Source: an uncultured Clostridia bacterium
Lineage (GTDB): Bacteria > Bacillota > Clostridia > Oscillospirales > CAG-272
Direction: 5' to 3'
Assembly: GCA_947630015.1 (NCBI GenBank)
Contig: CANRFY010000008.1
Coordinates: 19,409 to 83,408 of the forward strand
Length of the DNA: 64,000 nt
The translations under genes were made by a program, and so were the position numbers. Below, one piece after another: positions 24,896-33,298 of this stretch (positions are counted from its first letter, which is position 1; each line of letters opens with the position of its first letter). Below the pieces are notes generated by a model, which worked only from the letters and a program-made list of their open reading frames with translations, made no database searches and was not told the origin of the DNA.

Positions 24896-26062
24896 TCAGA
24901 GCATCGATTTTATCATGAATTCAAATCCGACAAGCACCGCGAGGAATCCGAAATTGAAAAGCGAAAATTCGGCCACATAGCGGAGCGTTTTGCCCGGGTT
25001 ATGCTTCACGTATTCGCGGAATGTGATCAGACTTGCGAGCGAGGCGATAAGCGATCCGACGCCGCCGATATTGACGCCGACGAGCAGATCGGCGTAATCG
25101 GTCGCGAACTGCGACAGCAGTATCGCCGACGGGACGTTGCTTATAAACTGGCACGACAGCGCGCTGAAAAGAAGCGTGCTTTTATCGAGCAAAAATGAGA
25201 AGAATTCGCGCACCGCGCCGATCCGCGCCATATTGCCGGAGAAGATGAAGAAGAACACGAACGTCAAAAGCAGCGGATAATCGACTTCGCCGAGCGCATG
25301 ACGGTCGGCGAACAGAAGCACGATCGGGATCACGATCAGTCCGATCCAGTACGGGATGCCGCGGAACACGATCGCGATCGCGAGTGCGAACAGCGCCAAA
25401 TAAAGCGCCGCGCGCTTCGGATCGACTCTTTCCCCGCCGCCGTCGAGCGACAGCGGCTCGGGCTTTACGAAGATGATGCAGCAAACAGTTATCATCAGTA
25501 CAGACAGGATAAACGGCGGCGCCATGATCCGCATAAATTCGCCCGTCGGGATCGAATATTTCGTATAAAGGTACAGATTCTGCGGATTGCCGAACGGCGT
25601 CAGCATTCCTCCGAGGTTGGCGGCGATGTTCTGCATTATGAATGTGAACGCCATGTATTTCTGCTTTCCCGTCGTCGACAGAACGAGATATCCGAGCGGC
25701 AGGAATGTGAGCAGCGCCATATCGTTTGCGATCAGCATCGAGCCGATAAACGTGATGTACACGAGCGCAAGCACGCTCATTCTTGCGTTTTTGAACATCG
25801 TCACGACGCGGCGCGCGAGCATATAGAAGAAATTGATGTCGCGCAGCGCGCATACGACGGCGAGTACGCAGAACAGGCACGTCAGCGTTTTACAGTCGAA
25901 ATAGCCTGCGTATTCCCTGTCGATCGGGACGATCATGCTCGTTATCGCCGCCGCGGCGAGCGCTATGACCATAACGGTGTTTTTCTTTGCGAAACCGACC
26001 GCGGCAGACACCGTCCTGTGGACGCGGGCCGACGCGGTCAAATGCTGCGCTTCAGTCACCAT
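24896..26062 (-). CDS. ArsB/NhaD/citrate-type (ion transporter superfamily) anion permease
   Basis: 388 residues, eleven or so membrane segments, ATG 26062 after GAGG. Typical ion-transporter superfamily motifs: FIGSMLIANDMALLTFLPLGYL, QNIAANLGGMLTPFGNPQNLYLY (the conserved Asn-Pro substrate loop) and FISNVPSAILLSQF (second-half loop). Such proteins carry arsenite, sodium or carboxylates across the membrane. No arsenic genes are near, so carboxylate or Na+ transport is as likely. Single gene with a consensus promoter. Confidence 0.85.
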   Translation of the reverse strand: MVTEAQHLTASARVHRTVSAAVGFAKKNTVMVIALAAAAITSMIVPIDREYAGYFDCKTLTCLFCVLAVVCALRDINFFYMLARRVVTMFKNARMSVLALVYITFIGSMLIANDMALLTFLPLGYLVLSTTGKQKYMAFTFIMQNIAANLGGMLTPFGNPQNLYLYTKYSIPTGEFMRIMAPPFILSVLMITVCCIIFVKPEPLSLDGGGERVDPKRAALYLALFALAIAIVFRGIPYWIGLIVIPIVLLFADRHALGEVDYPLLLTFVFFFIFSGNMARIGAVREFFSFLLDKSTLLFSALSCQFISNVPSAILLSQFATDYADLLVGVNIGGVGSLIASLASLITFREYVKHNPGKTLRYVAEFSLFNFGFLAVLVGFEFMIKSML

Positions 26063-26115
26063 ACCGAATGCCTCTGTACGCGTTATATAATATGAAGTTT
26101 ATCTTCCGAATTTGT

Positions 26116-26144
26116 ATTATACGCACTTTGCGGCGCGTTGTCAA
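26116..26144 (-). promoter_or_regulatory. Consensus promoter of the anion permease
   Basis: On the minus strand TTGACA, 17 bp, TATAAT. Confidence 0.8.
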
Positions 26145-26235
26145 GCGCAACGCGTCGTCAGCCTGCACAAATCACGCGCGTCATTTCGTTTAAATAAACG
26201 TCGAATTCCGCCTATGCGCAAAATCCCGACCGCGC

Positions 26236-26264
26236 TTGAAAAATCGCCTCGTTTGTGTTATACT
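26236..26264 (+). promoter_or_regulatory. Promoter of the RNase Z gene
   Basis: TTGAAA, 17 bp, TATACT. Confidence 0.65.
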
Positions 26265-26295
26265 TTCCTTGTGATTTGTCAAGAATGAAAGTGAG

Positions 26296-27219
26296 ATGAT
26301 TTCCGTTATGCTGGACGTAACGCTTGCCGGATGCGGCGGCACGATCCCGCTCAAAAACAGATGGCTGACGTCGTGCATGATGCGGTACTGCGGCAAATGC
26401 CTTCTCATAGACTGCGGCGAAGGCACCCAGATCGCGATGAAGTCGTCGTCGCTTCCGTTCAAGCCCGTATCGGTCATATGCATCACGCATTATCACGCCG
26501 ATCATCTGAGCGGCCTGCCCGGGCTTTTGCTGTCGATGGGCGGCGAGGGACGCACGGAGCCTGTCACCATAATCGGCCCCGCGCACATAGAGCATTACGT
26601 TCGCGCGCTTCTTACGATCGCGCCGGAGCTTCCGTTCGAGGTCGTCTGCCGTCCCGTGAACGATCGGATCGAAACGATGACGCTCTCCGGCTTCACGATC
26701 ACGGCGTTTCGCGTCAGTCATACGCTTCCCTGCTACGGCTACACCGTCGACATCCCGCGCGTCGGGAAATTCGATCCCGAAAAGGCGCTTGCAAACCGCG
26801 TTCCGATGGCGGCGTGGAGTCCGCTGCAAAAAATGCCGAGCGTCGATATCGACGGGACGACTTACACGCGCGACATGGTACTCGGCCCCGACAGGCGCGG
26901 CATCAAGGTCACGTACTGCACGGACACGCGTCCCGTCCCCATAATCGCTGAGCAGGCCAAGGACGCCGATCTCTTCATCTGCGAGGGGATGTACGGCGAC
27001 GAGGACAAGCAGGAAAAGGCCGTCAAGGCGAAGCATATGACGTTTTCGGAGGCGGCGTCGCTCGCGAAGCGCGCAATGCCGCGCCGGTTCTGGCTGACGC
27101 ATTACAGCCCGTCGATGCCCGATCCCGAATCGTATCTCGACGAGGCGCGCGCCATTTTTCCCGACACCGTATGCGGCTACGATGGCATTTCGGAAACGAT
27201 ACGATTCGATGAGCAGTGA
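26296..27219 (+). CDS. rnz: Ribonuclease Z
   Basis: 307 residues; the homologous N-terminus is MLDVTLAGCGGTIPLKNR, which begins at the in-frame ATG 26308, so either ATG may be used. Metallo-beta-lactamase fold: zinc motif HYHADH at about 65-70, later ligands VSHTLPCYGY, TYCTDTRP and LTHYSPS, plus the KHMTFSEAASLAK helix of RNase Z. It removes 3' trailers from tRNA precursors. Both tRNAs in this window lack an encoded CCA, which fits the use of RNase Z. The flexible arm is short. The SGNH lipoprotein gene follows 12 bp later. Confidence 0.9.
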   Translation: MISVMLDVTLAGCGGTIPLKNRWLTSCMMRYCGKCLLIDCGEGTQIAMKSSSLPFKPVSVICITHYHADHLSGLPGLLLSMGGEGRTEPVTIIGPAHIEHYVRALLTIAPELPFEVVCRPVNDRIETMTLSGFTITAFRVSHTLPCYGYTVDIPRVGKFDPEKALANRVPMAAWSPLQKMPSVDIDGTTYTRDMVLGPDRRGIKVTYCTDTRPVPIIAEQAKDADLFICEGMYGDEDKQEKAVKAKHMTFSEAASLAKRAMPRRFWLTHYSPSMPDPESYLDEARAIFPDTVCGYDGISETIRFDEQ

Positions 27220-27231
27220 GGTCAAACGAAA

Positions 27232-28323
27232 ATGAAAAAATCAATAAAATTTGCGGCGCTTGCGCTTGCGATCGCGATCGCGGCGGCTGCCGCCGTTTCA
27301 TGCGGCGTTAAAAACGACGGCAAAGGCAGCGACACTGATACGGACGCCGGCGTTTATGCGACGGCGGACGGCACGGATACGGCTGCGCCCGACACGGATG
27401 CGCCCGATACCGACGCGCCCGACACGGACGCGCCTGATACAGACGCGCCCGATACGGATGCGCCCGATACGGATGCGCCCGTCACAGATGCGCCCGTCAC
27501 AGACGCCGACACCGAACCAGAAGGCGCCGATCCAGTCATGGGCGATCACGAGGCGCAGCCTCTGCGCTATGTCGCCCTCGGCGACTCGATCGCATACGGT
27601 CAGGGACTCGCCGACCCCGAGGGCGAACGCTATTCCGCGCTCGTCGAGGCCGCGCTCGACGCGTCCGGCATCTACGACTGCGAATCGTTCAATTACGGCA
27701 TAAACGGGCTTCAGAGCGGCGGTCTCATCGACGACATCGCGGACAATTTCGCGCCGGAGCTTAACGGAGCCGACGTCGTTACTGTCAGCATCGGCGCGAA
27801 CAACGTGCTGTCGCCGTCCGTATCGATGCTGACGCAGTATGCGATCAATCTTCTCGTCGGCGACGAGACGCGGCGCGGCGAGCTTAATTCGGAGCTTTAT
27901 AAAAATTTCCGCGCCGACACGGACGCGGGTATCGCGGAATTCGAGCGCGATCTGCCGAATCTGATCGCGCTGATACGCGTCGCCGCGCCCGACGCGCGCA
28001 TCATTTTCCAGACTATATACAATCCGTATGCGGGAGTGTCGCTGACGCTCGATTTCTCCGTTGAGCAAATCGCCATGGCGACGCTGTCCGACGAGCTTGT
28101 GACGCGCCTCGACGATATCATCAAAGATAACGCCGATAAGCTCGGATACGAGGTCGTCGACATCTACGCCGCGTTTTCCGGCGAGGACGGCGTCGTGAAC
28201 GCCGGCTCCGGCATCGGCTCGTCGCCGTTTTCAAATCTCGATCCGCATCCGACGGCGAAGGGACACCGCATAATCGCCGACGCGATAACGGATATGCTGC
28301 TGCCGAAGGAGGCCGACGTATGA
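27232..28323 (+). CDS. SGNH/GDSL hydrolase lipoprotein with Asp/Pro/Thr repeat linker
   Basis: 363 residues. Lipoprotein signal ending AVSC (Cys 24), an acidic linker of eight five-residue repeats (six PDTDA then two PVTDA, about residues 53-92), then an SGNH esterase: YVALGDSIAYGQG (catalytic Ser block I), NYGINGLQSG (Gly block II), VSIGANNV (Asn block III) and DPHPTAKGH (Asp-His pair, block V). Acts outside the membrane, probably deacylating a lipid or glycan. It is transcribed between rnz and a LOG gene, overlapping the latter by 4 bp. Confidence 0.9.
   Translation: MKKSIKFAALALAIAIAAAAAVSCGVKNDGKGSDTDTDAGVYATADGTDTAAPDTDAPDTDAPDTDAPDTDAPDTDAPDTDAPVTDAPVTDADTEPEGADPVMGDHEAQPLRYVALGDSIAYGQGLADPEGERYSALVEAALDASGIYDCESFNYGINGLQSGGLIDDIADNFAPELNGADVVTVSIGANNVLSPSVSMLTQYAINLLVGDETRRGELNSELYKNFRADTDAGIAEFERDLPNLIALIRVAAPDARIIFQTIYNPYAGVSLTLDFSVEQIAMATLSDELVTRLDDIIKDNADKLGYEVVDIYAAFSGEDGVVNAGSGIGSSPFSNLDPHPTAKGHRIIADAITDMLLPKEADV
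27388..27507 (+). repeat. 15-bp tandem repeat (eight units) inside the GDSL lipoprotein gene
   Basis: Units encode PDTDA (6x) and PVTDA (2x). Synonymous third positions vary (GAC/GAT, ACG/ACC/ACA), so it is an old repeat held at protein level rather than a fresh expansion. Confidence 0.9.
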
Positions 28324-28862
28324 AAATATGCATATTCGGCGCGTCGAGCGATTCGATTCTGCCCGAGTATCTGTCATCAGCCGAAGATTTCGGGCGTATG
28401 ATCGCCGTGGGCGGACACACGATGCTGTTCGGTGGCGGCGCGCACGGCGTTATGGGAGCCGCGGCGCGCGGCGCCAGCGCCGCAGGCGGCAGTATAATCG
28501 GCATCGCGCCGTCGTTTTTCGATCGGGAGGGCGTGCTGTTCCGCGGCTGCACCGAGTTCATTTTCACCGAAACGATGCGCGAGCGCAAGGCGGCGCTCGA
28601 GGACGGCGCGGACGCGTTCGCCGTCCTGCCCGGCGGCATCGGTACATACGAGGAATTTTTCGAGGTACTCGTGCTGTGCCAGCTCGGCAGGATGTCAAAG
28701 CCGATCGCGGTCTACAACGTCGCGGGCTGCTACAACAAGCTCCGCGAGCTTTTAGAATCCGTCGTCGACGGCGGATTCATGCAGCCGTCGTGCCTTTCGC
28801 TCTGCCGGTTCTGTACCGACATAGACGAGATCTTCGACTATTTCGACAAATACGGCGTATGA
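28320..28862 (+). CDS. LOG family protein (TIGR00730 type)
   Basis: 180 residues, overlapping the lipoprotein gene by 4 bp. Rossmann-type fold with the LOG signature PGGIGTYEEFFEVL (about 101-114), preceded by ETMRERKAAL and LFGGGAHGVMGAAARGA. Family members release cytokinin-like bases from adenosine 5'-monophosphate derivatives, or more generally are nucleotide phosphoribohydrolases. Cytoplasmic. Its role in bacteria of this type is unclear. Confidence 0.92.
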   Translation: MKICIFGASSDSILPEYLSSAEDFGRMIAVGGHTMLFGGGAHGVMGAAARGASAAGGSIIGIAPSFFDREGVLFRGCTEFIFTETMRERKAALEDGADAFAVLPGGIGTYEEFFEVLVLCQLGRMSKPIAVYNVAGCYNKLRELLESVVDGGFMQPSCLSLCRFCTDIDEIFDYFDKYGV

Positions 28863-28932
28863 CCGACAGCCCGCGATGCGCGGGCTGCCGCGCTTTTTGC
28901 GATGAGAACGACGCATAGTCGCCTCGCCGTCA

Positions 28933-28961
28933 TTGACAATCGCGCGCGCTTGTGGTATATT
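28933..28961 (+). promoter_or_regulatory. Promoter of the DUF1934-holA operon
   Basis: TTGACA, 17 bp, TATATT. Confidence 0.75.
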
Positions 28962-28995
28962 TACGAGTGAGAAATCACGCCGTCGGGAGGAATTT

Positions 28996-29580
28996 ATGGA
29001 CGCCGAGACGATCAACGTAGGTATCAGAATAAAATCCCGTTTTCATGAGATCGAGCCTGACAAGACCGAGTCCCTGTGCTATTTTGCCGAGATGATGGAA
29101 TCCGTCATGGAGGGCGACGACAGCGAGGAAAGCGAAGAGGTCAGACGATTTCTGAAATTTCTGCTCGACGACGACGGCGAATGCGACAATTTCGAGATGT
29201 ACACCGAGGGCGAGCTTTACTACGGCGACGGGAAGCTCGAGGTTCGTTACCGCGAGCCTGAGATCACCGGCATGGGCGATTCCGTCACGTCGATATCGTT
29301 CGACTGCGGCGACCGCAGTCTCGTAACGATCACGCGCGGCGGCGACGTCTATACGGCGCTCGTGCTTGAGCGCGGCGTCCGCCATACGTGCGCTTACAAT
29401 ACGTCCTCGCAGCCGTTCATCGTTTATACGACGGCGCGCCGCATCGAAAACAGTCTCGACAGGCGCGGCGGCACGCTCGACATGATCTATACGGTCGAGA
29501 CGGGGATGTCCCCGCCGCAGTTCAACCGCATGACGATGACGGTCACGCCCGTTCCGAGATCGGAGGCTCTGCCGATATGA
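28996..29580 (+). CDS. DUF1934 (YwiB-like) beta-barrel protein
   Basis: 194 residues, ATG 28996 after GGGAGG at five bases. C-terminal two thirds follow the YwiB/DUF1934 pattern (EGELYYGDGKLEVRYREPEITGMGDSVTSISFD, ending with a TLDMIYTVE strand and a short polar tail). The family has a calycin-like barrel and no known activity; it often neighbours argS/rpoE genes but here precedes holA, overlapping it by 4 bp. The acidic insert at about 40-60 (EGDDSEESEEVRR) is unusual. Confidence 0.8.
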   Translation: MDAETINVGIRIKSRFHEIEPDKTESLCYFAEMMESVMEGDDSEESEEVRRFLKFLLDDDGECDNFEMYTEGELYYGDGKLEVRYREPEITGMGDSVTSISFDCGDRSLVTITRGGDVYTALVLERGVRHTCAYNTSSQPFIVYTTARRIENSLDRRGGTLDMIYTVETGMSPPQFNRMTMTVTPVPRSEALPI

Positions 29581-30656
29581 TCATGACCGAATCCGATCTC
29601 AAAATCGCCGTAAAACAGCGCCGGCGCGGCGTTTTCGTGCTTTGCGGCGTCGAATCGTATCTGATACGCCATTACCGCGACGAATTCCGCGCGCCGTATA
29701 CAGGCGACGCCGCGTTCGACCGCGCCGTCGTCGCATATGAGTCGCAGACAGACGCCGCCGACATTATAAACGAGGCGGCGACGCCGATGATGAGCGTTTT
29801 CAGTCTCATGTCCGATATGTCCGGCGGCGACACAGGCGCACGCAGCAGACTTGTCGAGATAAGCGTCGACAGTCTCGACGCCCTCTCCGCCTCCGATACG
29901 GACGCGCTGCTCGCCGCCCTCTCCGAGGCGGCGTCATACGATTCGGCCATAGTGCTGCTTTGCCTTTTGCCCGGTACGTTCGACTGCGGCGAGCCGCCGA
30001 AGCGGCCGTCGTCGACATATAAAAAGCTGATCGCGGCCGACGGCGTCAACGTCGTTTATTTTCCGGAGACGACGCCGGCGCAGCTGCGCCGCTGGATCGA
30101 ACGCCATATCACTCACTGCGCGCTGACGCCCGATCACGACGCCGCAGACGCGATGATATCGTTCTGCGGCTCCGATATGACGTCGCTGTCGTTTGAAATC
30201 GACAAGCTCGTATCGTATGTGAAATCGCGCGGGAAAAGCTCCGTATCCGCCGCCGACGTCGAGACCGTATGCTGCCGAGGCGAACGCTACGACGCGTTCG
30301 CGCTGTCGAACGCCATCCTCGACGGCAGACGCGACGCGGCGCTCGCGGCGCTCGCCGACGAAAGACGGCGCAAAACGGAGCCGGTCATAGTTTCGGCCGC
30401 AGTCGCGCGCGTCATCTCCGACATTATGGCGGTCAAGCTTTTGATGGACGGCGGCGCATCCGCGTCCGCAATATCGTCAAAGCTCGGTATGCACGAATAT
30501 AAGGTCAAATTGTACATGAAAAGCGCGTCCCTGCGCTCGAACGAATCGATTGCAAAGGCGGTGCTTGCGTGCGCGGACGCTGACAGAAGGCTGAAATCGA
30601 CCGGCACCGGCTATGAAGCGCTCGAACGCCTCGTCTGCTCCGTCGACGCAAAGTGA
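29577..30656 (+). CDS. holA: DNA polymerase III subunit delta
   Basis: 359 residues, ATG 29577 overlapping the previous stop (ATGA). HolA layout: weak AAA+ fold with YLIRHYRDEF near the N-terminus, GCC-poor lid region, and a C-terminal collar domain with the KLGMHEYKVKLYMKSA helix that is characteristic of delta subunits. It opens the sliding clamp in the clamp-loader complex. The protein is divergent and Ala/Asp-rich, but length and C-terminus fit well. Confidence 0.85.
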   Translation: MIMTESDLKIAVKQRRRGVFVLCGVESYLIRHYRDEFRAPYTGDAAFDRAVVAYESQTDAADIINEAATPMMSVFSLMSDMSGGDTGARSRLVEISVDSLDALSASDTDALLAALSEAASYDSAIVLLCLLPGTFDCGEPPKRPSSTYKKLIAADGVNVVYFPETTPAQLRRWIERHITHCALTPDHDAADAMISFCGSDMTSLSFEIDKLVSYVKSRGKSSVSAADVETVCCRGERYDAFALSNAILDGRRDAALAALADERRRKTEPVIVSAAVARVISDIMAVKLLMDGGASASAISSKLGMHEYKVKLYMKSASLRSNESIAKAVLACADADRRLKSTGTGYEALERLVCSVDAK

Positions 30657-30661
30657 CCGCC

Positions 30662-31285
30662 ATGGACAAGCTTCACATAGACCGCCCCATCATCGTCGAG
30701 GGCAAATACGACCGCGCGCGCATCGAGTCTGTCGCGCACGCGAACATCATAACGACGGACGGCTTCGGCATATTCACCAAGCGCGAGAAGCTCGCGCTTC
30801 TGCGCAGGCTCGCCGCCGACGGCGGCGTGATCCTGCTCACCGACAGCGACGGCGCTGGCGGCGTCATTCGATCATATATAACGTCCTCCCTGCCGGCAGG
30901 CTCGGTGATCCAGCTCTACGTCCCATCCGTTAAGGGCAAGGAGAAGCGCAAAAAAACATCGTCGCGCGCCGGCGTTCTCGGCGTCGAGGGCATCGATCCC
31001 GACGTCATTTATAAGCTGCTGTATCCGTTTTCGCGCGAGTGCGGAGGCGGGGAGGCTCGCGAGGTCGGCGGGATAACGAAGGCCGATTTTTACGCTTACG
31101 GGCTGTCCGGCGGCGAGCGCGCCCAGTCGCTGCGCGACGAGCTGTCGCGCCGTCTCGAGCTGCCGCCGTCCATGACGGCGAACGCGCTTCTGGCCGCCGT
31201 GAACGTGCTGATCGGCAAAAGCGAATTTGAAAGGATCGCCTCCGAGCTTTGCAGAGGCGCGGACAGCTGTGATGCGGAAGATTAA
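30662..31285 (+). CDS. Toprim protein, RNase M5-like (DUF4093)
   Basis: 207 residues from ATG 30662; an alternative GTG 30653 overlaps the holA stop. N-terminal toprim domain: IVEGKYDRARIES (catalytic Glu) and LLTDSDGAGG (DxD pair). The loop KGKEKRKKTSSRAGVLGVEG and C-terminal region match RNase M5 and the longer DUF4093 proteins. RNase M5 matures 5S rRNA. This member is longer than typical M5 (about 180) with the DUF4093 C-terminus, so the exact role is uncertain. Overlaps the GtrA gene by 14 bp. Confidence 0.8.
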   Translation: MDKLHIDRPIIVEGKYDRARIESVAHANIITTDGFGIFTKREKLALLRRLAADGGVILLTDSDGAGGVIRSYITSSLPAGSVIQLYVPSVKGKEKRKKTSSRAGVLGVEGIDPDVIYKLLYPFSRECGGGEAREVGGITKADFYAYGLSGGERAQSLRDELSRRLELPPSMTANALLAAVNVLIGKSEFERIASELCRGADSCDAED

Positions 31286-31763
31286 AAGCATCTTTTTCAA
31301 ATACCGCGAGATCGTCATGTACGTCATATTCGGCGTGCTGACGACGGCGGTGTCGTGGGGCGTCTATTTTTTACTGATGCTCGGCGGCAGGCGTCTGTTC
31401 TCCATCCCCGAAAACGACGCCGTGAGCGCCGCTTATCTTGCGCTCTATACGGCGGCGCAGGTCATATCGTGGATATGCGCCGTGCTGTTTTCGTTTTTCA
31501 CGAACCGCGCTTACGTCTTTACGGACGCCGACCGCGCCATGGGAACGGTGCGTCAGCTCGTCCGCTTTTCGTCCGGCCGCCTCATCACGCTCGGACTTGA
31601 TTACGTCATAACATATGCGGGCGCGCTCGTTCTTATGGGGATTTTAGGCGCCGATCTCGCCGAGGCTGCGGCCAAGATGATCGCCGCCGTCGCCGTCATG
31701 ATCGGAAACTACATTTTCGGGAAGCTGTTCGTGTTCAAAAAGAAGAAAGGCAAAGAGAATTGA
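31272..31763 (+). CDS. GtrA family membrane protein
   Basis: 163 residues from ATG 31272, starting within the toprim gene. Four membrane segments with the GtrA signature YVIFGVLTTAVSWGVYFLL and SWICAVLFSFFTNRAYVF. GtrA-like proteins move lipid-linked sugars or teichoic acid/polysaccharide precursors across the membrane. It sits directly upstream of a MurJ-like flippase, consistent with a role in surface polymer export. Ends in a poly-Lys tail; the next gene overlaps by 4 bp (TTGA). Confidence 0.9.
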   Translation: MRKIKSIFFKYREIVMYVIFGVLTTAVSWGVYFLLMLGGRRLFSIPENDAVSAAYLALYTAAQVISWICAVLFSFFTNRAYVFTDADRAMGTVRQLVRFSSGRLITLGLDYVITYAGALVLMGILGADLAEAAAKMIAAVAVMIGNYIFGKLFVFKKKKGKEN

Positions 31764-33250
31764 GCATACAGTATTTCGTCGTAACATTCGGGATATTTAT
31801 AGCTAAATCGCTCGGATTTTTGCGAGACGTCGTGTTCGGGGCAAAATTCGGCGCTACGGCGGAAAGCGACGTATATTTTCAGATATTCGGCGTCGTGACG
31901 CTCGTATTCACCGGCGTCGGCGTGGCTCTTCAGACGCTCGTCATCAAGAATCTGAATTCGCAGCCCACGACGGACGACGCGCGGCGGTCATATGTCGCGG
32001 GATTCATCACGCGCGTGTTTTTTGCCTGCGCCGCAGTAACGGCGGCGCTGTATGCGGGCGCGCCGTATCTCGTCTCGCTGCTTTTACCGGAACTTCGCCC
32101 CGATCTGTTCCCGACGGCGCTGACGGTCACGTATATAATGCTGCCGTCGCTCACGTTCGTCGTGATCGCGTATATAATCTCCGGCGTGCTGCAAAATTCA
32201 CGCGTGTTCTTCATCCCGTCGATCATAAGTCTGCCGTACAACGTGCTTATCATCTCGCAGCTGCTGTTCTTCGACCCCGATATAATCGCCGTGAGCGTCG
32301 CGACCACGATCGGATGGGCGCTTCACGTCGCGTTTCAGCTGCCGTCGTTTTACCGCCGTGGCTACAGGCTCGCAAAGCTCCCGCGCGGCGGCGCGGGCGC
32401 GTTTGCGGTCCGCGAGGCTGCGGCCATATTCCTGTCGAATATGGTGTTCCAGATCTGCTTCATCATCGACCGCAGCTTCGTCTCCGGCAGCGAGGGCGCG
32501 ATAACGTCCGTCAATTATGCGTCGAATCTGTTCGTCACCGTTTCGAGCGTGTTCGTCGTGGCTATGTCGAGCGTCATATTCCCCGCCATATCGAAAAATT
32601 ACGCGGAGGGCAAGCTTGAATACGTGCGGCGGCTCGTCGGCACGATGATAATGGCGATGACGGTAATTTTCGTGCCGTATCTGCTCGTCGCGTCCGTATT
32701 CGGCGGGAATATCGTATCGCTAATATGGGAGCGCGGCAGCTTCACCGCCGACGCCGCGCGCCTTACGTCGACGTCGTTTATCATATACAGCTTCGGCGTA
32801 TTCGGCTACATCGCGCAGGAGCTGTTCTCGAAGATTTTATATCTGTCGTCGCGGTACGCGTACACCGTCGCCGGAGCGGCCGCCGTCGCGGCGTTGAAGC
32901 TCGCGACCGACTCCGTGATCGAGGATCGGTTCGGCATCGCCGGCGTCGCAATATCGACGACGGCGCTGCTGACAGCTTACGCCATATTCATCACGATCAA
33001 GATGCGGTCCGTCATAGGCTCGTTCGTCACGCGCAAAATGATCGCCGACGCGCTGCGCACGGCGATATGCGCATTGTCGTCGCTCGCCGTTTACTTCATA
33101 TTCAGATTTGCCGCTCCCGGGCTTTGCGCCGACAGGATCAAATTTCTGATCCCGCTTCTCGTCTGCGGCGTCGTATACGTCGCCGCGCTGTTCGCGACGG
33201 GTCTTTTCCGATCGCTCGCGAACGACATGAAATCAGTTCGCGACAGATAA
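31760..33250 (+). CDS. MurJ/MviN-like lipid II flippase
   Basis: 496 residues, TTG 31760. Thirteen to fourteen membrane segments. The N-terminal FGIFIAKSLGFLRDVVFGAKFG contains the conserved Arg-Asp of MurJ family helix 1, and ESDVYFQIFGVVTLVF the following cavity helix. Flips lipid-linked peptidoglycan or related polymer precursors. Clostridia often have several paralogues; in this neighbourhood (GtrA before, DUF5693/csaB after) it may serve a wall polysaccharide rather than peptidoglycan itself. Confidence 0.88.
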   Translation: MSIQYFVVTFGIFIAKSLGFLRDVVFGAKFGATAESDVYFQIFGVVTLVFTGVGVALQTLVIKNLNSQPTTDDARRSYVAGFITRVFFACAAVTAALYAGAPYLVSLLLPELRPDLFPTALTVTYIMLPSLTFVVIAYIISGVLQNSRVFFIPSIISLPYNVLIISQLLFFDPDIIAVSVATTIGWALHVAFQLPSFYRRGYRLAKLPRGGAGAFAVREAAAIFLSNMVFQICFIIDRSFVSGSEGAITSVNYASNLFVTVSSVFVVAMSSVIFPAISKNYAEGKLEYVRRLVGTMIMAMTVIFVPYLLVASVFGGNIVSLIWERGSFTADAARLTSTSFIIYSFGVFGYIAQELFSKILYLSSRYAYTVAGAAAVAALKLATDSVIEDRFGIAGVAISTTALLTAYAIFITIKMRSVIGSFVTRKMIADALRTAICALSSLAVYFIFRFAAPGLCADRIKFLIPLLVCGVVYVAALFATGLFRSLANDMKSVRDR

Positions 33251-33298
33251 CGCAATAATGATAATGAAAGGAGCGCGGCGTCAGCCGCACGCCGGAGA